Below are positions 1 to 7,612 of a stretch of DNA of 64,000 nucleotides, in pieces (positions within the stretch are counted from its first letter, which is position 1; each line of letters opens with the position of its first letter). The stretch comes from Candidatus Obscuribacterales bacterium (lineage in GTDB: Bacteria > Cyanobacteriota > Vampirovibrionia > Obscuribacterales > Obscuribacteraceae), in assembly GCA_020054205.1 (NCBI GenBank), contig JAGVLS010000020.1:1-64000 (forward strand), read 5' to 3'. A program made the translations under genes and the position numbers. The notes below the pieces were generated by a model, which saw only the letters and a list, made by a program, of their open reading frames with translations, was not told the origin of the DNA and searched no databases.

Positions 1-265
1 GTCTGCGCTTCTCAGGTCTGCGCCACTCAGGTCTGCGCCACTCAGGTCTGCGCCACTCAGGTCTGCGCCACTCAGGTCTGCGCCACTCAGGTCTGCGCCA
101 CTCAGGTATGCGCCACTCAGGTATGCGCCACTCAGGTATGCGCCACTCAGGTCTGCGCTTCTCAGGTCTGCGCCACTCAGGTCTGCGCTTCTCAGGTATG
201 CGCCACTCAGGTCTGCGCCACTCAGGTCTGCGCCACTCAGGTCTGCGCTTCTCAGGTATGCGCCA
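1..265. repeat. 15-bp tandem repeat (minisatellite) inside the pentapeptide gene
   Basis: There are seventeen complete 15-bp units from 1 to 255 and a truncated eighteenth to 265. The array continues past the left edge. The commonest unit is GTCTGCGCCACTCAG. Units differ only at position 3 (c or a) and at positions 9-10 (ca or tt). On the minus strand these variants change D to Y and SG to RS. Near-identity at DNA level points to recent slippage or unequal exchange. Confidence 0.95.
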
Positions 266-360
266 GCAGCAACCGCTTCTTCTAGTGCTTCTTTTAGAGT
301 AGTTTTTTCACTCGTGAATAATACGCGGTTGTTATATCGTTGTTTGATTTCAATCGTCAT
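1..360 (-). CDS. Pentapeptide-repeat protein, C-terminal part outside window
   Basis: Read on the minus strand from the ATG at 360, the frame stays open to the window edge (120 codons). A 34-residue N-terminal cap starts [20 protein letters not shown] and contains an acidic helix ([12 protein letters not shown]). After that the protein is a run of A-(D/Y)-L-(S/R)-(G/S) pentapeptides, the signature of the right-handed quadrilateral beta-helix family. Each 15-bp unit encodes exactly one pentapeptide, so unit number can change without a frameshift. The cap resembles that of many bacterial pentapeptide proteins of unknown function (recalled, not searched). The ribosome site is weak (GGAAA). Plus-strand readings of the same DNA are low-complexity artefacts. 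The C-terminus and any further domain lie left of position 1. Confidence 0.85.
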   Translation of the reverse strand, partial: MTIEIKQRYNNRVLFTSEKTTLKEALEEAVAAGAYLRSADLSGADLSGADLSGAYLRSADLSGADLRSADLSGAYLSGAYLSGAYLSGADLSGADLSGADLSGADLSGADLSGADLRSAD

Positions 361-428
361 TTTAATTTTCCATAAAGCGTGGCTAAGATTGCCATCATGA
401 ACAATCTTTTCTAAGTAAATAGCTAAGT

Positions 429-501
429 GGATCCAGAGCCTAGCTTGCGCTAGGCAACTGAAATATTTTTCGCTGACACCATATACGGTGCCTCTGGATC
501 C
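429..501. other. Nested inverted-repeat element with two internal hairpins
   Basis: GGATCCAGAG at 429-438 pairs with CTCTGGATCC at 492-501. Inside sit a perfect 6-bp hairpin (CCTAGC 439-444 with GCTAGG 449-454) and a second small hairpin (CACC 477-480 with GGTG 487-490), giving a three-way-junction shape. No coding frame is evident. It could be a structured RNA leader, a small non-autonomous repeat element or a recombination site. No second copy was noticed in the window. Confidence 0.5.
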
Positions 502-552
502 GTGGTTGTAAGAAAGAACGTCAAGGTTCTTCGGGTGGAGTTAGAATATCAG

Positions 553-608
553 TGTAACCAATTGGTTACAACCCTTTGACAAATAAATTTATTTGGTTTT
601 ATAAAACC
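553..608. promoter_or_regulatory. Palindrome cluster with a consensus-like plus-strand promoter
   Basis: Three perfect palindromes follow each other: TGTAACCAATTGGTTACA (553-570), AAATAAATTTATTT (581-594) and GGTTTTATAAAACC (595-608). Overlapping them, TTGACA at 576-581 and TTATAA at 599-604 are separated by 17 bp, close to the sigma-70 ideal. The 18-bp palindrome just upstream of the -35 looks like an operator for a dimeric regulator. No convincing plus-strand gene follows, and transcription would run antisense to the 3' end of the gene at 655-1347. The rest of 361-654 has only one further small hairpin (514-531). Confidence 0.4.
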
Positions 609-654
609 AGATCGAAAGTATATACGATGGAACCGCATCGGCTATCCGAGGTAT

Positions 655-1347
655 TTATTTTGCCGATTTTGATGTGCTATGTGTTACACCGGCTTTATTA
701 TTGTAAGCCAGACCAATTACCATCAATAATATAAGCAACAATATTGGGATGACAGTTAAGAGAAGGCCAGCTTTACTAATTTTGGCTGACACAATCGGCG
801 GCGGCGTGCAATTAGCAATCGGTTCCGATTTAATTGGCTCAGGCATTTTATAAATAGCCATAATTGTAATTATTTCAATAATTTTCTTTGCGCGATCAAT
901 TGGTGCTAAATCATTATCGGATAATGGTTGTCTGTGGTACTTACCTGTTTTCCGTATGCGACTTCCAACGAATTTGGAATACGCTTCCATTGCACATTCA
1001 AGTTTTGGTAAATAAGAACCTTGTTTTGTCTTATCTATAGTCTGCTGAAACATTCGTGATACAAATTCAGCGTTATAACAAATACAAGTTTTTGATCCAA
1101 TTAGTTGCATTAGATCTAATTCTAAATCGTCCCATTTCTTTAAAGTAACAGAAGAATCAAGCACAATTTTTTGATCCATTGACATAATCACAATCTTTTT
1201 AATTGTGTCTGATTCTTCCAGCCCAGTTGTTGCTAGAACTAAAACCAAATAGGACTTTGGCTTACTAATAACTTTCTGTGCCCAGCCAACAGCTTGAGCA
1301 AGATCCTTTGAATTGCGATGTTTTTTTAATGGCTGCTTGATACTCAC
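655..1347 (-). CDS. DnaQ-like exonuclease-fold protein, catalytic residues lost, C-terminal membrane anchor
   Basis: A 230-residue protein starting at GTG 1347. Residues 33-70 resemble the first strands of DEDD exonucleases (the family pattern D-x-E-T-T-G-L), but here the stretch reads VLATTGLEESD, so both metal-binding acids are gone. ICYNAEFVSRMF (89-100) resembles the family's H-N-A-x-F-D block, again with the key residues changed. A hydrophobic segment at about 194-214 should cross the membrane, placing the N-terminal domain in the cytoplasm. It lies 21 bp downstream of a Cro/CI-type regulator and is probably cotranscribed with it. The fold call rests on short motifs only and could be wrong. 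If right, this is a non-catalytic nucleic-acid-binding or scaffold protein. Confidence 0.6.
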   Translation of the reverse strand: MSIKQPLKKHRNSKDLAQAVGWAQKVISKPKSYLVLVLATTGLEESDTIKKIVIMSMDQKIVLDSSVTLKKWDDLELDLMQLIGSKTCICYNAEFVSRMFQQTIDKTKQGSYLPKLECAMEAYSKFVGSRIRKTGKYHRQPLSDNDLAPIDRAKKIIEIITIMAIYKMPEPIKSEPIANCTPPPIVSAKISKAGLLLTVIPILLLILLMVIGLAYNNKAGVTHSTSKSAK

Positions 1348-1368
1348 AGTAAAAAGTTTTCTTGCTAT

Positions 1369-1605
1369 CTAAATTAGCTCGGCTTTAATTAAGAGTTCGT
1401 CTAAGCTTACTTCTAATGCATCTGCCAGTTTTTTAGCTCGTTTAGCACTCAGATCACTTCTTCCTGTAAGTCCGTGATGCAATGTCATTGCAGGCAAACC
1501 CGCTTTATATGCCAACTGTCTTAGACTGGGAATACCTAATTTATTCATTCGTGACGTTATCCAAGGATGAATAGAAGATTCTGTTAATGCTAAGTTGCTA
1601 CTCAT
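1369..1605 (-). CDS. Cro/CI (XRE)-type helix-turn-helix regulator
   Basis: A 78-residue protein consisting almost only of one HTH_3 domain: SLRQLAYKAGLPAMTLHHGL covers the scaffold and recognition helices, followed by the typical end with LADALEVSLDELL. It likely binds an operator as a dimer. It is the first gene of a two-gene unit with the membrane-anchored protein at 655-1347, and lies just downstream of the tRNA-Arg and tRNA-Lys genes on the same strand. The palindromes at 553-608 are candidate targets, although they sit at the far end of the unit. The ATG at 1605 has only a weak ribosome site (AAAGAAA). Confidence 0.85.
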   Translation of the reverse strand: MSSNLALTESSIHPWITSRMNKLGIPSLRQLAYKAGLPAMTLHHGLTGRSDLSAKRAKKLADALEVSLDELLIKAELI

Positions 1606-1749
1606 TTTCTTTGTTCACTCCGTTTTTGGACATTATTGACACTTAAGGCTTTCGAGGTTAATATGTCTTTCGCATATACATATTGGTTTGCCTATTTCCT
1701 TGGTTTTTCTGTCTCTTAAACCCTGCAAACCCTTGAGGGGTATTGGTTC

Positions 1750-1821
1750 TGGGTCATGAAGGATTCGAACCTTCAACCAACTGCTTAAGAGGCAGCTGCT
1801 CTACCATTGAGCTAATGACCC
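1750..1821 (-). tRNA. tRNA-Lys (anticodon CTT)
   Basis: The minus strand folds into a full cloverleaf: acceptor GGGTCAT with ATGACCC, D-arm GCTC/GAGC, anticodon loop CTCTTAA, T-arm GAAGG-TTCGAAT-CCTTC. The anticodon CTT reads AAG. The discriminator base is A, and CCA is not encoded. Confidence 0.95.
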
Positions 1822-1847
1822 CCTTTTCCAAAGATTTTTAATTATAT

Positions 1848-1920
1848 CGCGCCCGGTTGGATTCGAACCAACGACAACCCGCTTAGAAGGCGGGGGCTCT
1901 ATCCACTGAGCTACGGGCGC
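1848..1920 (-). tRNA. tRNA-Arg (anticodon TCT)
   Basis: Cloverleaf on the minus strand: acceptor GCGCCCG with CGGGCGC, D-arm GCTC/GAGC, anticodon stem CCCGC/GCGGG with loop CTTCTAA (anticodon TCT, reads AGA), T-arm GTTGG-TTCGAAT-CCAAC. Discriminator G, no encoded CCA. It lies 26 bp upstream of tRNA-Lys on the same strand, so the two are probably one transcript. Confidence 0.95.
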
Positions 1921-2068
1921 CCGTAGAGTTGCTTATAGAGCGAACAAGCAAGTAAGAAGGATTATAACTCATTAGTTGCGATGAGAAAATAAACGAATTA
2001 GCAATTGATGTAATTACATGTCAATTGGCAAATTGGAGTTAAAATATTTGTACATAAAGGAGAAATTG

Positions 2069-2995
2069 TTGTCTTCATTTTTTGAACAATTGATGTTGCT
2101 TGTAAAGGTAGCTAGACCAAAGCAATGGACAAAAAATCTTATTGCATATGCACCGTTGTTATTTGCTATGAAGATGCATATGGCAATGCCATTTCTATCG
2201 ACGACATTATGCGTTGTTGCTTTATGCATGCTTTCTTCTACGGTTTATATAGTAAATGATATTCTCGACAGAGATGCCGATAGAGTTCATCCTGTTAAAT
2301 GTAATAGACCACTAGCTTCAGGCAAGCTTAGTGTTTTGCTAGCTGTAATTGCTGCATTGGCTTTATTATGTGGCGGACTATTTATAAGTTTTGCTATTCG
2401 TCCAGCGCTTATTTTGGTGATGTTAGCTTATCTTTTAATTTCTTTTTCTTATGGACTACTGTTAAAACATTATGCAATTATCGATGTATTTTGTATCGCC
2501 TCAGGTTTTGTTTTACGAGCGGTAGCAGGTGCGGTAGCAGCTGCTGTTCCTGTTTCTGGTTGGTTTTTACTTTGTACATCATTTGGTGCATTATTTCTTG
2601 CGTTGGAAAAACGGCGCCAGGAGCTAAACTTATTAGGTGATGGTGCAACTCAGCATAGAAAATCTCTTGACTTGTATGCAAATGGTGTATTAGATCGCAT
2701 GGAAAGTGTAATTGTGCCTAGTTTAATTACATGCTATGCATTTTATAGTTTTTTGTCTCAGTATGGACAATGGATGATGCTTACTGTGCCATTTGTTTTG
2801 TATGGCATAATGCGATATCAGGTTTTATCTACTACCAAAACTTTAACTAGTACACCAGAAGAAGTGCTTTTAAAAGATCGCCCCATACAAGTGACTATTT
2901 TGTTGTGGATATTAGTTTCTGCCGCTGTAATTTATAATTTTATACCTGTACTATTGCGGCAAATTATTGCCGCTGTAGACTCACTAAGTTTTTAA
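2069..2995 (+). CDS. UbiA-family prenyltransferase, decaprenyl-phosphate phosphoribosyltransferase-like
   Basis: A multi-pass membrane protein of the UbiA superfamily. The starting block RPKQWTKN and the metal/diphosphate motif NDILDRDADRVHPVKCNRP are those of the DPPR synthase branch (Rv3806c type), which transfers phosphoribose to polyprenyl phosphate. LLCTSFGALFLALEKRRQEL and the later LKDRP block also fit. I place the start at TTG 2069, six bases after AAAGGAG (2056-2062); this gives about 308 residues, near family length. An in-frame ATG at 2018 lacks a ribosome site. The usual partners (DprE1/E2-like enzymes) are not adjacent, so the final product, perhaps a decaprenyl-linked pentose for the envelope, is inferred. 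Confidence 0.85.
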   Translation: MSSFFEQLMLLVKVARPKQWTKNLIAYAPLLFAMKMHMAMPFLSTTLCVVALCMLSSTVYIVNDILDRDADRVHPVKCNRPLASGKLSVLLAVIAALALLCGGLFISFAIRPALILVMLAYLLISFSYGLLLKHYAIIDVFCIASGFVLRAVAGAVAAAVPVSGWFLLCTSFGALFLALEKRRQELNLLGDGATQHRKSLDLYANGVLDRMESVIVPSLITCYAFYSFLSQYGQWMMLTVPFVLYGIMRYQVLSTTKTLTSTPEEVLLKDRPIQVTILLWILVSAAVIYNFIPVLLRQIIAAVDSLSF

Positions 2996-3018
2996 AATAT
3001 TCTTTGGAAAAATTTTTG

Positions 3019-4314
3019 TTATGGATAAAGTCCACGTACTTGTCTGGCTGCATATATTCTTTCTACAGCCAGAGATGTAGCCGCTAGCCGTAGATTGGTT
3101 TGTTTTTTATATGATTGTTGAAAAACAGAATCACAAGCACGATCAATTAATTGATCTAATTTTTCTAGCACTTCGGCTTCTGTCCAGAATAATCGCATCA
3201 GTCCTTGTACCCATTCAAAATAACCAGCAGTGACGCCTGACGCGTTAGCAATAATATCGGGTACGACATAAATATTTCTATCTTCTAAAATATTATCAGC
3301 GTCAGGTGTAACTGGGTAATTAGCACCTTCAACTATCATTTGGCATTTTAAACGCGATGCATTGCCTTTGTGAATGACATTTGGCACGGCGCAGGGTACT
3401 AAAATGTCGCATTCTTGTTCTAATAATTCTTCATTGGATAAATTATTTCCACCAGAAAAACCTTTTAAATTACCATTTTTATTGATGTGATCTTGTAGAT
3501 CTAATAGCGATATTCCTTTGGGATTGTAAATGCCACCAGTCCTATCTGATACACCAGTGACTGTAAATCCTCGGCTGTCTAGATTGCGTGCAACAATAGA
3601 GCCTACTGTGCCTAGTCCTTGGATGATTACAGTTTGAGTTTTATTTAGCAATTGAAAGTGATTAGCAGCAATTTTTGTACAGCGAGCCACACCATGACCA
3701 GTTGCTTCTATTAAAGTTACTGAGCCGCCTATAGATTTAGGCTTGCCAGTGACAACAGATGGAATAGTAAAGCCACGATTGACACTATAAGTGTCCATTA
3801 TCCAGGCCATAGTTTGTTGATTTGTATTTAAATCAGGTCCAGGTATATCTTGATCGGGACCAAGTAAACTGATGATTTCAGAAGTATAACGCCTTGTTAC
3901 TCGCTCCAATTCTTGTTTGCTTAATTCACTTGGATCAAGACAAATTCCACCATGAGCGCCACCATAAGGTAATTGCATGATGGCACATTTCCAAGACATT
4001 AACATAGCGACAGCTGCTACTTCACCTAAATTAACTCCGAGACTATAAGCAATACCACCTTTGCTTGGACCAAGGGCGATATCATGATGCACTCGATAAC
4101 CAGCAAATGTACAAACTGTACCATCATCCATGCGTGCAGGTACTGTAACAGTAAGGCAACGTTTTGGATGTCTCATTGGCTCAGCTAGACTGGGATCTAT
4201 ATTTAATAACTCAATAGATTGATCGAGGCGATTGCGAATCATCAGAAATTCTGATGATTCCCACTCGTTTTTCAAACTTGGATTTTTTAAACTATCGGTT
4301 GATTTGTTGTTCAT
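3019..4314 (-). CDS. Glu/Leu/Phe/Val dehydrogenase family protein (glutamate dehydrogenase-like), altered active site
   Basis: A 431-residue protein covering the whole two-domain family: GPSKGG (82-87), MSWK (K109), the glycine-rich loop GGAHGG (118-123), D156-I-P, TGKPKSIGGS (189-198), then a Rossmann domain with GLGTVG. The family interconverts glutamate and 2-oxoglutarate plus ammonia with NAD(P). The catalytic lysine normally found in GGAKGG is histidine here (H121). The neighbourhood also deviates: SKGGIAY for the usual SKGGIRY and ATGHGV for ATGRGV. It could be inactive, regulatory or of changed specificity. It starts inside the end of ftcD (4-bp ATGA overlap), so translation is coupled and both act around glutamate. 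Confidence 0.9.
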   Translation of the reverse strand: MNNKSTDSLKNPSLKNEWESSEFLMIRNRLDQSIELLNIDPSLAEPMRHPKRCLTVTVPARMDDGTVCTFAGYRVHHDIALGPSKGGIAYSLGVNLGEVAAVAMLMSWKCAIMQLPYGGAHGGICLDPSELSKQELERVTRRYTSEIISLLGPDQDIPGPDLNTNQQTMAWIMDTYSVNRGFTIPSVVTGKPKSIGGSVTLIEATGHGVARCTKIAANHFQLLNKTQTVIIQGLGTVGSIVARNLDSRGFTVTGVSDRTGGIYNPKGISLLDLQDHINKNGNLKGFSGGNNLSNEELLEQECDILVPCAVPNVIHKGNASRLKCQMIVEGANYPVTPDADNILEDRNIYVVPDIIANASGVTAGYFEWVQGLMRLFWTEAEVLEKLDQLIDRACDSVFQQSYKKQTNLRLAATSLAVERIYAARQVRGLYP

Positions 4315-5984
4315 TTAAGTCTTGCAACTACTTGCTTGTGAATTTTGTCTGTTTTTTCGTGAATTTTATTAGCTATTTCGCTAGATTTTGTTTTTATTTC
4401 ATTGCAGAAGTTTTTGTCGTTAATAGCAGCAATATTAATCAAAACATTATAATAAGCACTTTGGGCAGCAGCATTAGCTATTATGGAAGCGGAGCTGACA
4501 TCGCTTAAAGCATTAGGATTTCCTTTCTCTATAAGCTCCTCAGCTAATTCTACTGCATTGTATGATTTTTCTAAAACTTTAAAAGGCACTAGAGTTGCTT
4601 CTTTATTTGCTTCTTCAATAGCTTTGTCCCGATCTGATTTTTGTGTTTCAGTATCTTTGGGCAAACATCTCGCTTTGACAATTTGATTAAAGGCTTGAGT
4701 GTCAGCATCTATAGCTTCTCTAAAATAAACTTTTAGTTTTTGGGCTTGGCTTGCTATATTATTCATCAAGTCATTGCTTTTTTCAAAGCCTTTTTTGCCA
4801 TGTGTTAAATTTGCTACCATTGAGCTAAGGCTGGCTGACAATGCGCCACATAATGCTGCAGTTGATCCACCACCCGGTGCAGCCGAATCAGATGATAATT
4901 CATCTAGGAAATGTGTTACTGGTAAATCTTTTAAAAACTTATTTTTTGTTTTGTTCATAATTGAGAATTCAATTATTTTTTTATTGATATCAAATGGTGT
5001 TAAATCAGATAATCCTAAAGAAAGGATAGCAGTATTTATTATTTCATTTTCGGGAACACCAATGCATCTGCCCTGTTTAGCTAAATAATGTTTGCCAGCC
5101 ATTATTATGGGCTCCAATGGTACTAAGCCAACAATTTCACTACCAGTTACTCTTAGTCCTAGCTTTTCTGCTTGTTTACATACTTCATCAAATACTTGGT
5201 GCAAAGAAGCTTGATGATAATCTACTATATTGATAGATACTTGTGCTTGTTTATATTCTTCTACATACCAGCCTACAGCTTTAATAGACTTGAAGCAGCC
5301 TGGTACTTTGATGATGCTACCATTTGCTTCTCTCATGATATTGCCTTCAGCATCACGCTTTGCTCTTCCTGCTTCTCTTATATTCAGAGCAATTTCATTG
5401 GCAAGCTTTTGTGATTTTGTATTGAGATTTATATTGTAAGCAATAAGAAATTGTCTGGCACCAATTACTGTGGCGCCACTTGCTGCATTGAATTTGCTTG
5501 GACCAAAATCAGGTTTAAAGCCGTTTGTAATTCGCTTATTTAATCCTTCGTATTCACCAGTGCGAATATCAGCTAAATTTTTTCTGTCATCAGTTGACGC
5601 TGCTTCAGCGTATAAATAAACTGGTATGCCTAATTCATCGCCTACGCGTTTACCTAAACGTTTAGCAAGCTCAACACATTGAGCCATATCGATACCAGAC
5701 ACTGGAATAAAAGGACAAACATCAGTGGCACCAATGCGAGGATGAGCTCCTTGATGTTCTCTCATATCAATGAGGCTAGCGGCTCTAGCAATTCCTTGAT
5801 AAGCAGCTTCTAAAACCAGCTCAGGTGGACCAACAAAAGTGTAAACAGTTCTATTGGTAGATTTGCCAGGATCGATATCTAAAAGATCCACGCCACTAAT
5901 TGATCGGATGGATTCGGCGATGGACTCAATAGTTTTTTGATTGCGACCTTCGCTAAAATTTGGAACACATTCAACAAGCTGCAT
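4311..5984 (-). CDS. ftcD: Bifunctional glutamate formimidoyltransferase / formimidoyl-THF cyclodeaminase
   Basis: A 557-residue fusion. The N-terminal formiminotransferase part opens with QLVECVPNFSEGR and has EHQGAHPRIGATDVCPFIPV (76-95), which carries the catalytic His. The C-terminal cyclodeaminase begins at about 335 with APGGGSTAALCGALSASL. The enzyme moves the formimino group from N-formimino-glutamate to tetrahydrofolate, releasing glutamate, then deaminates it to 5,10-methenyl-THF. This is the last step of one histidine-degradation route. No hutH, hutU or hutI is present in the window. The downstream dehydrogenase gene overlaps by 4 bp, suggesting glutamate produced here is passed on to it. 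About 130 bp upstream (5985-6114) are available for a promoter. Confidence 0.95.
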   Translation of the reverse strand: MQLVECVPNFSEGRNQKTIESIAESIRSISGVDLLDIDPGKSTNRTVYTFVGPPELVLEAAYQGIARAASLIDMREHQGAHPRIGATDVCPFIPVSGIDMAQCVELAKRLGKRVGDELGIPVYLYAEAASTDDRKNLADIRTGEYEGLNKRITNGFKPDFGPSKFNAASGATVIGARQFLIAYNINLNTKSQKLANEIALNIREAGRAKRDAEGNIMREANGSIIKVPGCFKSIKAVGWYVEEYKQAQVSINIVDYHQASLHQVFDEVCKQAEKLGLRVTGSEIVGLVPLEPIIMAGKHYLAKQGRCIGVPENEIINTAILSLGLSDLTPFDINKKIIEFSIMNKTKNKFLKDLPVTHFLDELSSDSAAPGGGSTAALCGALSASLSSMVANLTHGKKGFEKSNDLMNNIASQAQKLKVYFREAIDADTQAFNQIVKARCLPKDTETQKSDRDKAIEEANKEATLVPFKVLEKSYNAVELAEELIEKGNPNALSDVSSASIIANAAAQSAYYNVLINIAAINDKNFCNEIKTKSSEIANKIHEKTDKIHKQVVARLK

Positions 5985-6114
5985 AAATTACCTTAAAGCC
6001 AACATTTAGACATTTACATTTTAAAGTAAATATTGAGAGGCGGAGACAATATATTATGCTCTAAAAAGGCTCATTTTTTGTAGATATCGTTAAGTTATAA
6101 CAATATGCTTAATT

Positions 6115-6876
6115 TTATTTGCTAAAAATTTTGCTGGATGCGTATGTCCACCAGAGGGTAATGGCAAACATGATTATTGATGTAATTGCCCACAAGCTAG
6201 CCCAGGTAAATGCTGGTATACCAGTCATATTAGCCATTATTAGAGCATCGCTAGAAAAGCTTTCAAATGATGTTGTAGCGCGAACTAAGTAAAAAACACC
6301 ATTTAAAGCATTCAATGCGGTTTGGGTGCCTATGAATAATAAAAGCAAATTAGCTGTGGATGATTTTAGTTTTAAGCCGCTATATATAAATCCAGCGCCA
6401 ATAATAATTCCCCATATAATGCTGCCAAGTCCTTCGAGAATGCGTCCCTCTTGGAATATGCTTCCTGGCATTAAAAATAGTGAAGCACAAGCAATTATTA
6501 TGCCAATGAAAACAAGTAAAGCTTTCGATAATTTAGGATATTTCCCGATAGCGATAAGGGCGCAACCAATAAAAGATGTACTTAAATAGCCTGCTTGAGA
6601 ATATATAAATGGAATGCCACCATGACAAAAGGTAAGTCCGCCGGCTCCTGCCCCGTCGGCAACAATAGTCAATCCAGAAACACTTCCACCGGTTAATAAG
6701 CAAGTAATTGCATGTCCAAGTTCGTGCACGCAAGTGACAAATTTATTGATTGGTGCAATGAATATATTTATAAAAGGAATGGAAGGAATAAATACAGCTA
6801 ATATCATCAAACAAATTATGATTATTAGATGTCTTGATTTCTTTGGAGTATTAACTGATATAGTTTTCTTTGTCAC
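6115..6876 (-). CDS. M50B-like integral membrane metalloprotease homologue
   Basis: A 253-residue polytopic protein with about six hydrophobic segments. After the first one comes CVHELGHAITCLLTGG, with the zinc motif HELGH at 51-55, followed by a loop containing a GG-rich stretch. This order is typical of the peptidase M50B-like family, which is distantly related to site-2 proteases. The family's third zinc ligand (an Asp in a late membrane segment) cannot be placed with confidence. Substrates are unknown. It is transcribed alone, between ftcD and a divergent methyltransferase gene. It could be an intramembrane protease acting in envelope signalling, or a non-proteolytic homologue. Confidence 0.75.
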   Translation of the reverse strand: MTKKTISVNTPKKSRHLIIIICLMILAVFIPSIPFINIFIAPINKFVTCVHELGHAITCLLTGGSVSGLTIVADGAGAGGLTFCHGGIPFIYSQAGYLSTSFIGCALIAIGKYPKLSKALLVFIGIIIACASLFLMPGSIFQEGRILEGLGSIIWGIIIGAGFIYSGLKLKSSTANLLLLFIGTQTALNALNGVFYLVRATTSFESFSSDALIMANMTGIPAFTWASLWAITSIIMFAITLWWTYASSKIFSK

Positions 6877-6994
6877 GCCAAATTTCCTAGAATACTTATA
6901 TCAAACATACCAAGTTTAATGTGATTTTCTTAATTTGTAATCAGACTTTTATTTTTCTTGACTTCCAGGTTTTTCAACCATAAAAAACATTGCC

Positions 6995-7609
6995 TTGAAC
7001 GAGCAACAAAAACAACACAATCAATATCAAAAGCAGTATTTTGATGACAATGCAAATTACTTTGAACAGCCTATTCCAGACGATGTAGAAATAAAACTAG
7101 GTCAAATTGTGGCAAAAGCTACATTGAACCAAAATAGTTTTGTTTTGGATATTGGTACTGGCATGGGTGTTTTGATTAAACATATTATTGCTTCTGGAGT
7201 TTTAAGTAAAAACATTGCAGCTATTGATTTAAGTGCAAAAATGTTGAGTAAAGCTCGTGACAGATACCCAGAAGTGCAATTTTGGCAAGGAGATGTTTTA
7301 GATTTTGAAGCTCAAACAAATAGTTTTGACGCTATATTTTTCAATGCTTGTTTTGGTAATTTATTTAGTCCAGATGCAGCCGTTTGTCATGTAAGTAAAC
7401 TAATAAAGCCAGGTGGTTGTGCAATTATTAGTCATCCATTAGGTAATAAATTTGTTTCTTGTCTTCACGACATGAATCCCGATCTTGTGCCGCGGCATTT
7501 ACCCAAAAAAAATATTCTTGAAAAATGGTGTTCTAATTATAATTTGCAATTGTCTGAATATATAGACGAACCGGAATTTTATTTGGCAAAATTACAAAAA
7601 AATGGGTGA
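6995..7609 (+). CDS. Class I SAM-dependent methyltransferase
   Basis: 204 residues starting at TTG 6995. Motif I is VLDIGTGMGVL, followed by the acidic residue of AIDLS, QGDVLDF and the post-motif block FDAIFFNACFGNLFSPDAA, then LIKPGGCAII. This is a complete Rossmann methyltransferase core of the Methyltransf_11/25 type. The substrate cannot be told from sequence. Its stop is 3 bp from the start of the DMT permease gene, so they form one unit. That pairing could mean modification and export of the same small molecule, but this is inference. Confidence 0.85.
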   Translation: MNEQQKQHNQYQKQYFDDNANYFEQPIPDDVEIKLGQIVAKATLNQNSFVLDIGTGMGVLIKHIIASGVLSKNIAAIDLSAKMLSKARDRYPEVQFWQGDVLDFEAQTNSFDAIFFNACFGNLFSPDAAVCHVSKLIKPGGCAIISHPLGNKFVSCLHDMNPDLVPRHLPKKNILEKWCSNYNLQLSEYIDEPEFYLAKLQKNG

Positions 7610-7612
7610 ATT

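Noticed and set aside
108-302. Plus-strand ORF of repeated [10 protein letters not shown] units
   Set aside because: It is the shadow of the minus-strand pentapeptide gene, which has a proper start, cap and family signature.
627-734. 35-codon plus-strand frame after the promoter-like sequence at 576-604
   Set aside because: No ribosome site, lies largely inside the opposite-strand gene and resembles nothing known.
1750-1920. tRNA pair as an integration site for a genomic island covering 1-1605
   Set aside because: No duplicated tRNA end or integrase gene is visible, so an island is not supported within this window.
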